A model generated the notes under the pieces. The model was not told where the DNA came from and searched no databases. It saw only the letters and a program-made list of their open reading frames with translations. A stretch of 39,002 bases of DNA from Bacteroidaceae bacterium (GTDB lineage: Bacteria > Bacteroidota > Bacteroidia > Bacteroidales > Bacteroidaceae). Every line of letters starts with the position of its first letter. The stretch's first letter is position 1. Position numbers and translations under genes: made by a program. Below, piece by piece: positions 15,021 to 22,350 of the stretch. The stretch lies in the NCBI GenBank assembly GCA_017555875.1, contig JAFZFN010000028.1:1-39002 (forward strand), in the 5' to 3' direction.

Positions 15021-16385
15021 ATGAAACAGAAACGATTCTTCCTTCCCGAAAGCGAGATACCTACCCAATGGTACAACATACAGGCCGATATGCCCAACAA
15101 ACCCATGCCGATGCTTAATCCTAAGACGGGAGAGCCCGTGAGTCCTGAGGACCTCTATGAATTGTTCTCTCGCGAGGCTTCGCAGCAAGAGCTCAATATG
15201 ACAGATGCATGGATTGACATTCCTGAGCCGGTGCGCGAGATGTATACCTATTATCGCAGCACACCGCTTGTGCGCGCTTATGGCTTGGAGAAAGCGCTCG
15301 GCACCCCAGCACACATCTATTTCAAGAATGAAAGCGTTAGCCCTATCGGTTCGCACAAACTCAATTCGGCCCTCGCGCAGGCCTACTACTGCAAGGAGGA
15401 GGGCGTGACCAACATCACCACCGAAACGGGTGCAGGACAATGGGGAGCTGCGCTCTCGTATGCGGCAAAGGTGTTTGGGCTCGAGGCAGCTGTCTATCAG
15501 GTGAAGGTCTCATACGAACAGAAACCCTACCGTCGTAGCATCATGCAGACCTTCGGGGCACAGGTGACACCATCGCCTTCTATGTCGACACGTGCGGGCA
15601 AGGATATCCTCACCAAGTATCCCAATCATCAAGGTTCGCTCGGCACGGCTATTTCTGAGGCGGTGGAGCTGGCTAGGATGACCCCCAACTGTAAGTATAC
15701 CTTGGGCTCGGTGATGGGCCATGTGACACTGCATCAGACGGTCATTGGACTCGAAGCCGAGAAGCAGATGCAGATGGCAGGTGAATACCCCGATGTAGTG
15801 GTAGCCTGCTTTGGAGGTGGCTCTAACTTCGGTGGCTTGGCATTCCCCTTCATGCGACACAATATTAAGGAGGGTAAGACGACGCGCTTCGTGGCTGCCG
15901 AGCCTGCATCGTGCCCCAAACTCACGCGTGGTGAATTCCATTACGACTATGGTGACGAGTCGGGCTATACACCGCTGATTCCGATGTTTACGCTCGGCCA
16001 CAACTTCCGTCCGGCCAATATTCACGCAGGTGGACTCCGCTACCACGGCGCGGGTTTGGTGGTGTCACAACTCTTGAAGGATGGCATGATGGAGGCGGTT
16101 GACATTGAGCAGATTGAGTCGTTCGAGGCAGGTACTTTGTTTGCAGCTGCTGAGGGCATCATTCCTGCTCCCGAGTCGTGTCACGCCATTGCGGCCACCA
16201 TACGCGAGGCGAAGAAGTGTATTGAGACTGGTGAGGAGAAAACCATCCTCTTCTGTCTCTCAGGACACGGACTCATCGATATGGCTTCATATGATCAGTT
16301 CTTGGCGGGCAACCTTATCAACAACACTTTGAGTGATGAGGTGATTGCCGAGAATATCAGCGAGCTCTCTGCTCTTGGCTTTTAG
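15021..16385 (+). CDS. trpB2: Tryptophan synthase beta chain, TrpB2 type
   Basis: PLP enzyme that condenses indole with L-serine. The 454 residues match the longer TrpB2 subfamily, with a 50-70 residue N-terminal extension (FFLPESEIPTQWYNIQADMP) and WIDIPEPVREMYTYYRSTPL. The PLP Lys lies in SPIGSHKLNSA, followed by TETGAGQWG and the phosphate-binding CFGGGSNFGG, with SGHGLIDM near the end. ATG 15021 follows the attenuator; an in-frame ATG at 14991 lies inside the terminator stem and is rejected. No trpA or other trp gene adjoins it, so it probably works alone to salvage indole. The leader shows that it responds to charged tRNA-Trp. It ends in a heptamer array and a terminator. Confidence 0.95.
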   Translation: MKQKRFFLPESEIPTQWYNIQADMPNKPMPMLNPKTGEPVSPEDLYELFSREASQQELNMTDAWIDIPEPVREMYTYYRSTPLVRAYGLEKALGTPAHIYFKNESVSPIGSHKLNSALAQAYYCKEEGVTNITTETGAGQWGAALSYAAKVFGLEAAVYQVKVSYEQKPYRRSIMQTFGAQVTPSPSMSTRAGKDILTKYPNHQGSLGTAISEAVELARMTPNCKYTLGSVMGHVTLHQTVIGLEAEKQMQMAGEYPDVVVACFGGGSNFGGLAFPFMRHNIKEGKTTRFVAAEPASCPKLTRGEFHYDYGDESGYTPLIPMFTLGHNFRPANIHAGGLRYHGAGLVVSQLLKDGMMEAVDIEQIESFEAGTLFAAAEGIIPAPESCHAIAATIREAKKCIETGEEKTILFCLSGHGLIDMASYDQFLAGNLINNTLSDEVIAENISELSALGF

Positions 16386-16417
16386 CTCATAGCTCACATC
16401 TCACATCCCATAGCTAA
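16383..16417 (+). repeat. Seven-base tandem array at the trpB2 stop codon
   Basis: Five consecutive heptamers start at the trpB2 stop codon itself: TAGCTCA twice, then CATCTCA, CATCCCA and TAGCTAA. The array fills the space before the terminator. It has the same period as the arrays at 22869, 33570, 35382 and 38208 but a different unit. Confidence 0.75.
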
Positions 16418-16422
16418 AAAAG

Positions 16423-16448
16423 AAGAGGAGTACCATGGTACTCCTCTT
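16423..16448. terminator. Bidirectional terminator between trpB2 and rng
   Basis: A perfect 26-base palindrome centred on CCATGG (arms AAGAGGAGTACC and GGTACTCCTCTT) is flanked by A-rich sequence on the left and TTCTTTTT on the right. It suits termination of the convergent trpB2 and rng transcripts. Confidence 0.9.
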
Positions 16449-16460
16449 TTCTTTTTACTT

Positions 16461-18035
16461 TCATTTCATCTCTAATTCTTCTTTCATGTCGATTTCGTTG
16501 CCCTTCGTGTCATAGAACGTATAAGCAAGCAACGGGACACTTTGGTTGGGAGTGATACGTATGCCGAAGCCATACTTCATCTTCCATTTCATTTTCATAG
16601 AGAAGACCCCCTGGTTGATGTAGGCTGCTACGTAGGGGTGTACATGCAGGTTAAACCGGCTAATCTTCAGCTTGTTTACAAGGTAATCAATTTTGTTTTC
16701 TAATGTGTCGGTAAAGAGAATAGATGCCTTGATGGTACCCTTGCCGAAACATACGGGGCAACTCTCCTCAACTGCGACATCCATGGCTGGACGAACACGT
16801 TGGCGGGTTATCTGCATCAGTCCGAACTTGCTCAGTGGGAGGATGTTGTGTTTGGCGCGATCTCGTGACATGTTCTGACACATCCGCTCATAAAGCTTTT
16901 GACGATTCTCGGCAGTGTCCATGTCGATAAAGTCGACCACGATGATGCCGCCCATATCTCGTAGGCGAAGCTGGCGGCATAGTTCATCCGCAGCTCCGAG
17001 GTTTACATCGATGGCATTCTCCTCTTGGTTCGTGTTGCCGCGTGATCTGTTGCCACTATTTACGTCTACGACGTGTAGTGCCTCAGTGTGTTCGACAACA
17101 AGATAGGCACCGCCTCGATAGGGAACGATGCGTCCGAATGAGGATTTTATTTGTTTGGTGATGGCGAAGTTGTCCATCATGGGCAAGGTGCCAGTGTAGT
17201 GCTTCACTACGTGTGCTCTGTCGGGAGCAATGAGTGTTACGTAGTTGCGTATCTCATTGTATGCGTCGTTGTCATTGACGTAGATTGCTTCGTATGAGGG
17301 GTTGAAGAGGTCACGGAGCATGGCTACCGCACGGCTGTTCTCTTCGTGGATGAGCACAGGGGGCTTATCTGCTTTTTGAACCTTGAGGATGGCATCGTCC
17401 CATTGTTTGATTAGCGCTTTCATCTCGGCATCTAGTTCTGCGACACGCTTGCCTTCTGCTACGGTGCGTACAATGACACCGAAATTTTTTGGCTTGATGC
17501 TTTGGATGAGTTGCTTGAGTCTAGCGCGTTCCTCGGCCGACTTGATTTTTGATGATACGCTTACCTTGTCTGAGAAGGGGACAAGCACGAGAAAACGTCC
17601 AGCAAAGGAGATCTCCGCTGTGAGACGTGGCCCCTTAGTCGAGATGGGTTCTTTGACGACTTGCACCATAATCTCCTGTCCTGTCTGTAGGACATTCGCA
17701 ATGCTTCCCTCCTTGGGAAGCTCGGGCTGTCCTACCGCTTTCGAGTATGGAGCAAGTTTTTTCTTATCGCTGATTACCTGTTTTGTGTACTTGTGGAAAC
17801 AGTTGTAGTGGTTCCCCAAGTCTTGATAGTGAAGAAAAGCTTCTTTGGCCGAACCTACATCAACAAAGCATGCATTGAGTCCGGGCATGATTTTCTTTAC
17901 CCGTCCCAGGTACATGTTGCCCACGGAGAAGGTCGCTTCCCGTCCCTCTTTTTGGAATTCCACCAACACCTTGTCTTCGGTCAGTGCGATGGTAATCTCA
18001 TTGGGCTGTACGTCGATGAATAATTCGCTTGTCAC
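16461..18035 (-). CDS. rng: Ribonuclease G/E family endoribonuclease
   Basis: Endonuclease that cleaves single-stranded A/U-rich RNA in rRNA maturation and mRNA decay. The 524 residues contain an S1 domain (VGNMYLGRVKKIMPGLNACFVDVG, about 40-63). The catalytic Asp motifs are VDVNSGN and VDFIDMDTAENRQ (Mg-binding), and the zinc-link CPVCFGKGT is near residue 415. There is no long C-terminal scaffold, so it is RNase G-like in length. I chose the GTG at 18035 because relatives start TSELxIDVQP; the frame extends to 18098, but that stretch has no family character. It is the third gene of hup-COX24-like-rng, 119 bases after the small gene. Confidence 0.93.
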   Translation of the reverse strand: MTSELFIDVQPNEITIALTEDKVLVEFQKEGREATFSVGNMYLGRVKKIMPGLNACFVDVGSAKEAFLHYQDLGNHYNCFHKYTKQVISDKKKLAPYSKAVGQPELPKEGSIANVLQTGQEIMVQVVKEPISTKGPRLTAEISFAGRFLVLVPFSDKVSVSSKIKSAEERARLKQLIQSIKPKNFGVIVRTVAEGKRVAELDAEMKALIKQWDDAILKVQKADKPPVLIHEENSRAVAMLRDLFNPSYEAIYVNDNDAYNEIRNYVTLIAPDRAHVVKHYTGTLPMMDNFAITKQIKSSFGRIVPYRGGAYLVVEHTEALHVVDVNSGNRSRGNTNQEENAIDVNLGAADELCRQLRLRDMGGIIVVDFIDMDTAENRQKLYERMCQNMSRDRAKHNILPLSKFGLMQITRQRVRPAMDVAVEESCPVCFGKGTIKASILFTDTLENKIDYLVNKLKISRFNLHVHPYVAAYINQGVFSMKMKWKMKYGFGIRITPNQSVPLLAYTFYDTKGNEIDMKEELEMK

Positions 18036-18154
18036 TTTTCTTGTGTTTTGGTATTTAGTCTTATGTCCTAAATATAAACCAACAAAGAACAAACTCAAAA
18101 TCCCTAGTCTGTGTATTTTGAAGTTTGTTCCCTGCCTTTTCTCTACGTAAGAGC

Positions 18155-18247
18155 TTACTTCTTGCTCTTATGTCTGTTCTTTCTCAGTCTTTTTTTACGC
18201 TTGTGAGTCGCCATTTTATGACGCTTATGCTTCTTTCCGTTTGGCAT
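18155..18247 (-). CDS. AURKAIP1/COX24-domain small basic protein
   Basis: A 30-codon gene encoding MPNGKKHKRHKMATHKRKKR and then LRKNRHKSKK. Over half the residues are Lys, Arg or His. The KRHKxxTHKRKKR core is the AURKAIP1/COX24 C-terminal domain, whose eukaryotic members are mitochondrial small-subunit ribosomal proteins (mS38). Bacteroidetes annotate such genes next to hup and the RNase G gene, as here. I infer an RNA- or ribosome-binding role. It starts 39 bases after hup ends. A hairpin AAGAGC/GCTCTT overlaps the stop codon and may set the mRNA end or a processing site. Confidence 0.88.
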   Translation of the reverse strand: MPNGKKHKRHKMATHKRKKRLRKNRHKSKK

Positions 18248-18286
18248 AGTGGGAAAATTTTATGGATTAATACTCTATTTATACTA

Positions 18287-18562
18287 TTATTTCTTTACGT
18301 TTACTGCAAAGGTCTTTGCAGGCTTGAATGCGGGGATGTTGTGCTCGGGAACGATAATGGTTGTGTTCTTGGAGATGTTGCGAGCAGTTTTTTGTGCTCT
18401 TTTCTTCAAGATGAAGCTACCGAAGCCGCGCAGATAAACATTCTCTTCATTAATCAACGATTCTTTCACTACCTCCATAAAAGCCTCAACGCACTGCAAC
18501 GCTTCAGCTCTGTCAACACCTGTCTTCTTGCAGATTTCGTTAACAACTTCAGATTTTGTCAT
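18287..18562 (-). CDS. hup: HU family DNA-binding protein
   Basis: Nucleoid-associated protein that bends DNA as a dimer. The 91 residues start MTKSEVVNEICKKTGVDRAEALQCVEAF (helical dimer part) and contain NVYLRGFGSFILKKR and the DNA-binding arm ARNISKNTTIIVPEHNIPAFKPAKTF, the bacterial HU/IHF signature with the intercalating Pro. Length is standard. It is read from a promoter in the 181-base gap shared with mutY and is first of three genes ending in rng. HU versus IHF-beta cannot be settled by reading. Confidence 0.95.
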   Translation of the reverse strand: MTKSEVVNEICKKTGVDRAEALQCVEAFMEVVKESLINEENVYLRGFGSFILKKRAQKTARNISKNTTIIVPEHNIPAFKPAKTFAVNVKK

Positions 18563-18615
18563 TTCTTTTTTATCTTTATTGGGTTCTACAAATGTCCGTT
18601 TTTTATTTCGGAGTG

Positions 18616-18623
18616 CAAATATA
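18616..18623 (-). promoter_or_regulatory. hup -7 promoter element
   Basis: TATATTTG on the minus strand matches TAnnTTTG, about 54 bases before the hup start. A T-rich stretch occupies the -33 region rather than a clear TTTG. Confidence 0.5.
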
Positions 18624-18684
18624 GAGGTTTTCTTGTTGCTAAAAAAATATATTGCCGTATTTTTTTTGTAAATAGCTCACTTTG

Positions 18685-18716
18685 TTTGCTCTGTCTCATG
18701 TTTTTGCCTATTTTTG
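18685..18716 (+). promoter_or_regulatory. mutY promoter
   Basis: TTTG at 18685-18688, 20 bases, TATTTTTG at 18709-18716: both boxes match. The start near 18723 leaves about 20 bases before the mutY ATG at 18744. Confidence 0.7.
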
Positions 18717-18743
18717 CATCAATTTTTATTGTTAATGTAGCGA

Positions 18744-19799
18744 ATGGATGCAATTGTAGCCCGACTGTTCAAGTGGTATGATACTCATTGCCGCGAGTTG
18801 CCTTGGCGCTCCACGCGCAATCCTTATTATATATGGGTGTCTGAGGTTATTCTTCAGCAAACGCGCGTGGCTCAGGGACATGACTATTTCGTGCGTTTTA
18901 TCGAACGTTTCCCTACGGTCGAGTCTTTGGCCGAGGCTCCTGAGGATGATGTGTTGCGTCTGTGGCAGGGACTAGGATACTATTCTCGTGCTCGTAATCT
19001 TCATGCAGCAGCGCGGCAAGTTGTTTCGATGGGTGCTTTCCCTAGGACGTACGAGTCTATTCTCTCTCTTCGAGGTGTGGGCGAATATACTGCAGCTGCT
19101 ATCGCTTCCTTTGCCTTTGATATCCCCAAGGCTGCAGTGGATGGCAATGTCTGCCGAGTGTGGGCTCGTTTGTTTGGAGTAGATGAGCCTATCGATACGG
19201 CGCGTGGCAAACAGATGGTTTCCGAAATTGCTCAGACTCTGCTTCCTTGCACGGCTGCAGCTAAATATAATCAAGCTGTGATGGAGTTTGGAGCTTTGCA
19301 ATGCGTTCCCAAGGGACCAAATTGTGAGGTTTGTCCCTTGTCAGACAAATGTGTCGCTCTAGCCACGGGAAGGGTGGGGCAACTCCCCGCTAAGTCGCAC
19401 AAGACCAAGGTGTCTTCGCGCTATTTTACCTATCTGTTTATACATACTGATGAGGCACTGCTGCTTCACAAGCGTACAGGTGATGACATTTGGAGAAACC
19501 TTTACGAGCTACCTCTGATTGAGACGAGCGAACCTCTTTCTTTTGATGCGCTCCTTCAATCCTGCGAGTTTGCTCAGTGGCGCACTTTGTTGCCTGGCTA
19601 TACCTACAAGAGCTGTGTCGATGGAGTGAAGCATGTACTCTCGCATCGTTTGTTGTATACGACCTTTTACGAATTGCTCGTAGAGGAGCCTCTACCAAAC
19701 CCTGACGGATTTGTTGTTGTCCCCTTCGGTGAATTGGACAACTATGCACTTCCTCGGCTGATTGAATGGTATTTGGAAAATAAAACAGAGAAAGGGTAG
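18744..19799 (+). CDS. mutY: A/G-specific adenine glycosylase MutY
   Basis: Removes adenine mispaired with 8-oxoguanine in base-excision repair. The 351 residues show SEVILQQTRV (catalytic Glu, about 33-42), helix-hairpin-helix LRGVGEYTAAAIASFAF (about 109-125), VDGNVCRVWAR (catalytic Asp) and an iron-sulfur cluster CX6CX2CX5C in QCVPKGPNCEVCPLSDKC. A NUDIX-like C-terminal domain (about 225-345) recognises oxoG. All key residues are present. It heads the mutY-ssb-gldE-PPTase cluster found across Bacteroidales and diverges from hup. Confidence 0.96.
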   Translation: MDAIVARLFKWYDTHCRELPWRSTRNPYYIWVSEVILQQTRVAQGHDYFVRFIERFPTVESLAEAPEDDVLRLWQGLGYYSRARNLHAAARQVVSMGAFPRTYESILSLRGVGEYTAAAIASFAFDIPKAAVDGNVCRVWARLFGVDEPIDTARGKQMVSEIAQTLLPCTAAAKYNQAVMEFGALQCVPKGPNCEVCPLSDKCVALATGRVGQLPAKSHKTKVSSRYFTYLFIHTDEALLLHKRTGDDIWRNLYELPLIETSEPLSFDALLQSCEFAQWRTLLPGYTYKSCVDGVKHVLSHRLLYTTFYELLVEEPLPNPDGFVVVPFGELDNYALPRLIEWYLENKTEKG

Positions 19800-19820
19800 G
19801 CGAAATTGGAAATAATTATA

Positions 19821-19828
19821 TAATTTTG
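19821..19828 (+). promoter_or_regulatory. ssb -7 promoter element
   Basis: TAATTTTG matches TAnnTTTG, 35 bases before the ssb ATG. The -33 region overlaps the mutY stop and has no TTTG. It could give ssb its own transcript apart from mutY. Confidence 0.45.
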
Positions 19829-19863
19829 CATCCCAATATTTAATATAATATAAGGTATACACA

Positions 19864-20277
19864 ATGTCAGTAAATAAAGTAATTCTCATCGGTAATGTAG
19901 GGCGCGACCCCAATGTTCGTTATATTGATCGCGATGTGGCCGTGGCCAGCTTGCCGCTTGCCACTTCAGATCGTGCATATACTCTTCCCAATGGCACACA
20001 GGTGCCCGAACGTACTGAATGGCACAATCTGGTCTTTTGGCGTGGCTTGGCGCAGACGGTCGAGAAGTATGTCCATAAAGGAGATAAACTTTACATTGAG
20101 GGAAGCATACATAGCCGCTCGTATGACGACCAGAATGGTGTACGTCGTACCGTGGTAGAGATCTGGGTCGACAATATGGAGATGCTTTCGCGTCAGCAGC
20201 AGCCTGTAGCTCAAGCTACAGCTCAGCCTGCCTCGCAGCCTTCATCGCAGACTCCTGATGGTCAGGTGCCTTTTTAG
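19864..20277 (+). CDS. ssb: Single-stranded DNA-binding protein
   Basis: Protects single-stranded DNA in replication and repair. The 137 residues begin MSVNKVILIGNVGRDPNVRYI, the conserved OB-fold start, with PERTEWHNLVFWRGLAQTVEKYVHKGDKLYIEGSIHSRSYDDQ to about 108. A short Gln/Ala/Pro-rich linker follows, then the acidic-hydrophobic tip DGQVPF. This differs from the DDDIPF of E. coli but keeps the terminal PF that docks partner proteins. It lies 64 bases after mutY and 18 before gldE. Confidence 0.96.
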   Translation: MSVNKVILIGNVGRDPNVRYIDRDVAVASLPLATSDRAYTLPNGTQVPERTEWHNLVFWRGLAQTVEKYVHKGDKLYIEGSIHSRSYDDQNGVRRTVVEIWVDNMEMLSRQQQPVAQATAQPASQPSSQTPDGQVPF

Positions 20278-20295
20278 TAACTAAACTTTTACATT

Positions 20296-21648
20296 TTGGA
20301 TTTATCGTCGTTATGGCATCCTCTTGTTGATGCCTTCTCTTCTATACAATTTACGGCTCCTTCCGTAGGGGTCGTGGTGGCCATTGTGTTGGTCTGCTTG
20401 TTGCTCTTCTGCTCGGGCTTTGTTTCTGCTTCCGAGATAGCTTTCTTCTCCCTTACTCCCTCAGACCTTAACGCAATTGAAGAGGGTGACAGTGTCAGCG
20501 ACCGCATCATCAGCCGATTGTTAGGAAAGTCGCAGAAGTTGTTGGCTACGATATTGATATCTAACAACTTTGTCAATATCACCATTACGGTGTTGGGCAA
20601 CTATGCCATGCTCTATATGCTCGACTTCGGAGGTGTCGTATGGCTTGAGTTCCTCTTCATTACGGTGCTGCTTACCTTCTTGTTGTTGCTTTTTGGAGAG
20701 ATAATGCCCAAATTTTATTCCTCCATTAATCCGCTTAAGTTTTGCAGATTCTGCGCTCCCGTTGTCAATGTGCTCACTCATGTGCTGACTCCCTTGTCAT
20801 CGTTGCTGGTGAGTTCTACTCGTCTAGTCAATCGACTACACAAGAGCCAAAGCCATAATCTCTCAGTAGACGAGTTGGAGCAGGCGCTCGAGTTGACAGA
20901 CAAGACTGAACTTACCGATGAACAGGAGCTTCTTGAGGGCATCATTCGTTTCGGCGATGAGACAGCCAAGGATGTGATGACGTCTCGACTGGATATGGTC
21001 ACCATTAATATCCGTGACAATTATAGGCAGGTGCTCAATTGTGTAGCGGAGAATATATACTCGCGCATACCAGTCTATTCTGACACCGTGGATAACATCA
21101 AGGGTATCCTTTATATTAAGGACTTGTTGCCTCATTTGGCAAAGGGTGATAATTTTCGATGGCAGACTTTGATGCGCCCAGCGTTTTTTGTCCCAGAAAC
21201 AAAACAGATAGATGATTTGCTGCGTGATTTCCAGGCAAGCAAGGTACATATTGCTATCGTTGTCGATGAGTTTGGTGGTACACTGGGACTTGTTACCCTC
21301 GAGGATGTTATCGAGGAGATTGTAGGAGAGATCAACGATGAGTATGATGAGGTAGAGCGTGCCTACGTCAAGCTCAATAGCAATACCTATCTCTTCGAAG
21401 CGAAGACGTTGCTTTCTGATTTCCAACGAGAGTTGGATCTCGACGACGAACTCTTTGAAGAAGTAGAGGGCGATGCCGACTCACTGGCAGGGCTTCTGCT
21501 CGAGCTGAAGGGAGACTTCCCCGAGCTGCACGAGAGCATCGATTTTCATCATCTGACATTCGAGGTGATGGAGATGGACGAGCGTCGTATTGTGAAAATC
21601 AAGGTCGTAGTGCACCAAAACACATCAACTTCGCCTGCAGATGCCTAA
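20296..21648 (+). CDS. gldE: GldE-like CNNM/CBS-domain membrane protein
   Basis: A 450-residue protein. A DUF21/CNNM membrane domain has four hydrophobic segments (about 22-145, e.g. VVVAIVLVCLLLFCSGFVSASEIAFF and WLEFLFITVLLTFLLLLFGEIMPK). A CBS pair follows (about 205-330, including TSRLDMVTIN and IAIVVDEFGGTLGLVTLEDVIEEIVGEI), then a CorC/HlyC C-terminal domain. Bacteroidetes name it GldE for gliding, but it occurs in non-gliding Bacteroidales, where an ion-transport role like CorC/CNNM is more likely. The start is a TTG at 20296, and no ATG fits the N-terminus. It overlaps the PPTase gene by 8 bases. Confidence 0.9.
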   Translation: MDLSSLWHPLVDAFSSIQFTAPSVGVVVAIVLVCLLLFCSGFVSASEIAFFSLTPSDLNAIEEGDSVSDRIISRLLGKSQKLLATILISNNFVNITITVLGNYAMLYMLDFGGVVWLEFLFITVLLTFLLLLFGEIMPKFYSSINPLKFCRFCAPVVNVLTHVLTPLSSLLVSSTRLVNRLHKSQSHNLSVDELEQALELTDKTELTDEQELLEGIIRFGDETAKDVMTSRLDMVTINIRDNYRQVLNCVAENIYSRIPVYSDTVDNIKGILYIKDLLPHLAKGDNFRWQTLMRPAFFVPETKQIDDLLRDFQASKVHIAIVVDEFGGTLGLVTLEDVIEEIVGEINDEYDEVERAYVKLNSNTYLFEAKTLLSDFQRELDLDDELFEEVEGDADSLAGLLLELKGDFPELHESIDFHHLTFEVMEMDERRIVKIKVVVHQNTSTSPADA

Positions 21649-22303
21649 GTGTGCTCATTACACTTTTGACGGTGGAGGCTTAGCGATATGGCACATCACC
21701 GAGTCTTCAGACGAATTGTATGCGTTGCTTGATACTCGGCGCTATGATGCTCAGCTCGCGGAGTTGACTAGTGAGTCGCGCCGTGCCGAGTGGCTAGCCG
21801 TGAGGCTCCTTGTCTTTCATCTCTTTGGCAGCGACTGTGAGATAGCTTATCACTCTACTGGGCGGCCCTATTTACGGGGTTCCTCCTTGTCTGTCAGTAT
21901 CTCTCATACCAAAGGCTATGCAGCGATTGCTTATAGTAGTATTGGGACCATAGGTATGGACATAGAATATGTCTCATCGCGTGTAGAGCGCATAGCCCAT
22001 CGTTTTACCTCTTCGGAAGAAGCTGCCTATATCGATGAGCATGCTGCAGTTGAACGTCAGATGTATCATCTTGTCAATTGGTCTGCAAAAGAGACGCTCT
22101 ATAAGTTGTGCGATTCTCCTCATATGGCAGAGTTTAAGAGTGCTTTCTTGATCGCTCCATATGACTTGAAACAGCAAGGCGTAGTAAGTGCTACCATCTC
22201 GCGCATCGAGCCTTCTCTTGTAGAGGTTCATTATCGCCTTCAGCCTGAGTTGGTTTGCACTTGGGCTCTTGATGCTTCGGGTGCAATTTCTCCTAGCCTT
22301 TAG
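21641..22303 (+). CDS. 4'-phosphopantetheinyl transferase, Sfp type
   Basis: Transfers phosphopantetheine from CoA to a carrier-protein serine. The 220 residues show the Sfp-type motifs SISHTKGYAAIA (about 87-98), IGMDIEYV (Mg-binding DxE, about 106-113) and NWSAKETLYKL (WxxKE, about 147-157). The CoA donor ultimately depends on coaBC, also in this window. It overlaps the end of gldE by 8 bases and closes the mutY-ssb-gldE cluster. The acceptor (acyl carrier protein or a secondary-metabolite carrier) cannot be inferred from the window. Confidence 0.92.
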   Translation: MPKCAHYTFDGGGLAIWHITESSDELYALLDTRRYDAQLAELTSESRRAEWLAVRLLVFHLFGSDCEIAYHSTGRPYLRGSSLSVSISHTKGYAAIAYSSIGTIGMDIEYVSSRVERIAHRFTSSEEAAYIDEHAAVERQMYHLVNWSAKETLYKLCDSPHMAEFKSAFLIAPYDLKQQGVVSATISRIEPSLVEVHYRLQPELVCTWALDASGAISPSL

Positions 22304-22350
22304 GCGTATCTTTCATACATCTGCCTTCAGCCTTGTAATCTATCCCCTCA

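Noticed and set aside
16383-16417. CRISPR-like array
   Set aside because: Units are 7 bases with no spacers and no cas genes nearby; it is a simple tandem array.
20296-21648. Hemolysin function for the CBS-domain protein
   Set aside because: The old HlyC/CorC name rests on weak evidence; domains point to a CNNM/GldE-type membrane protein.
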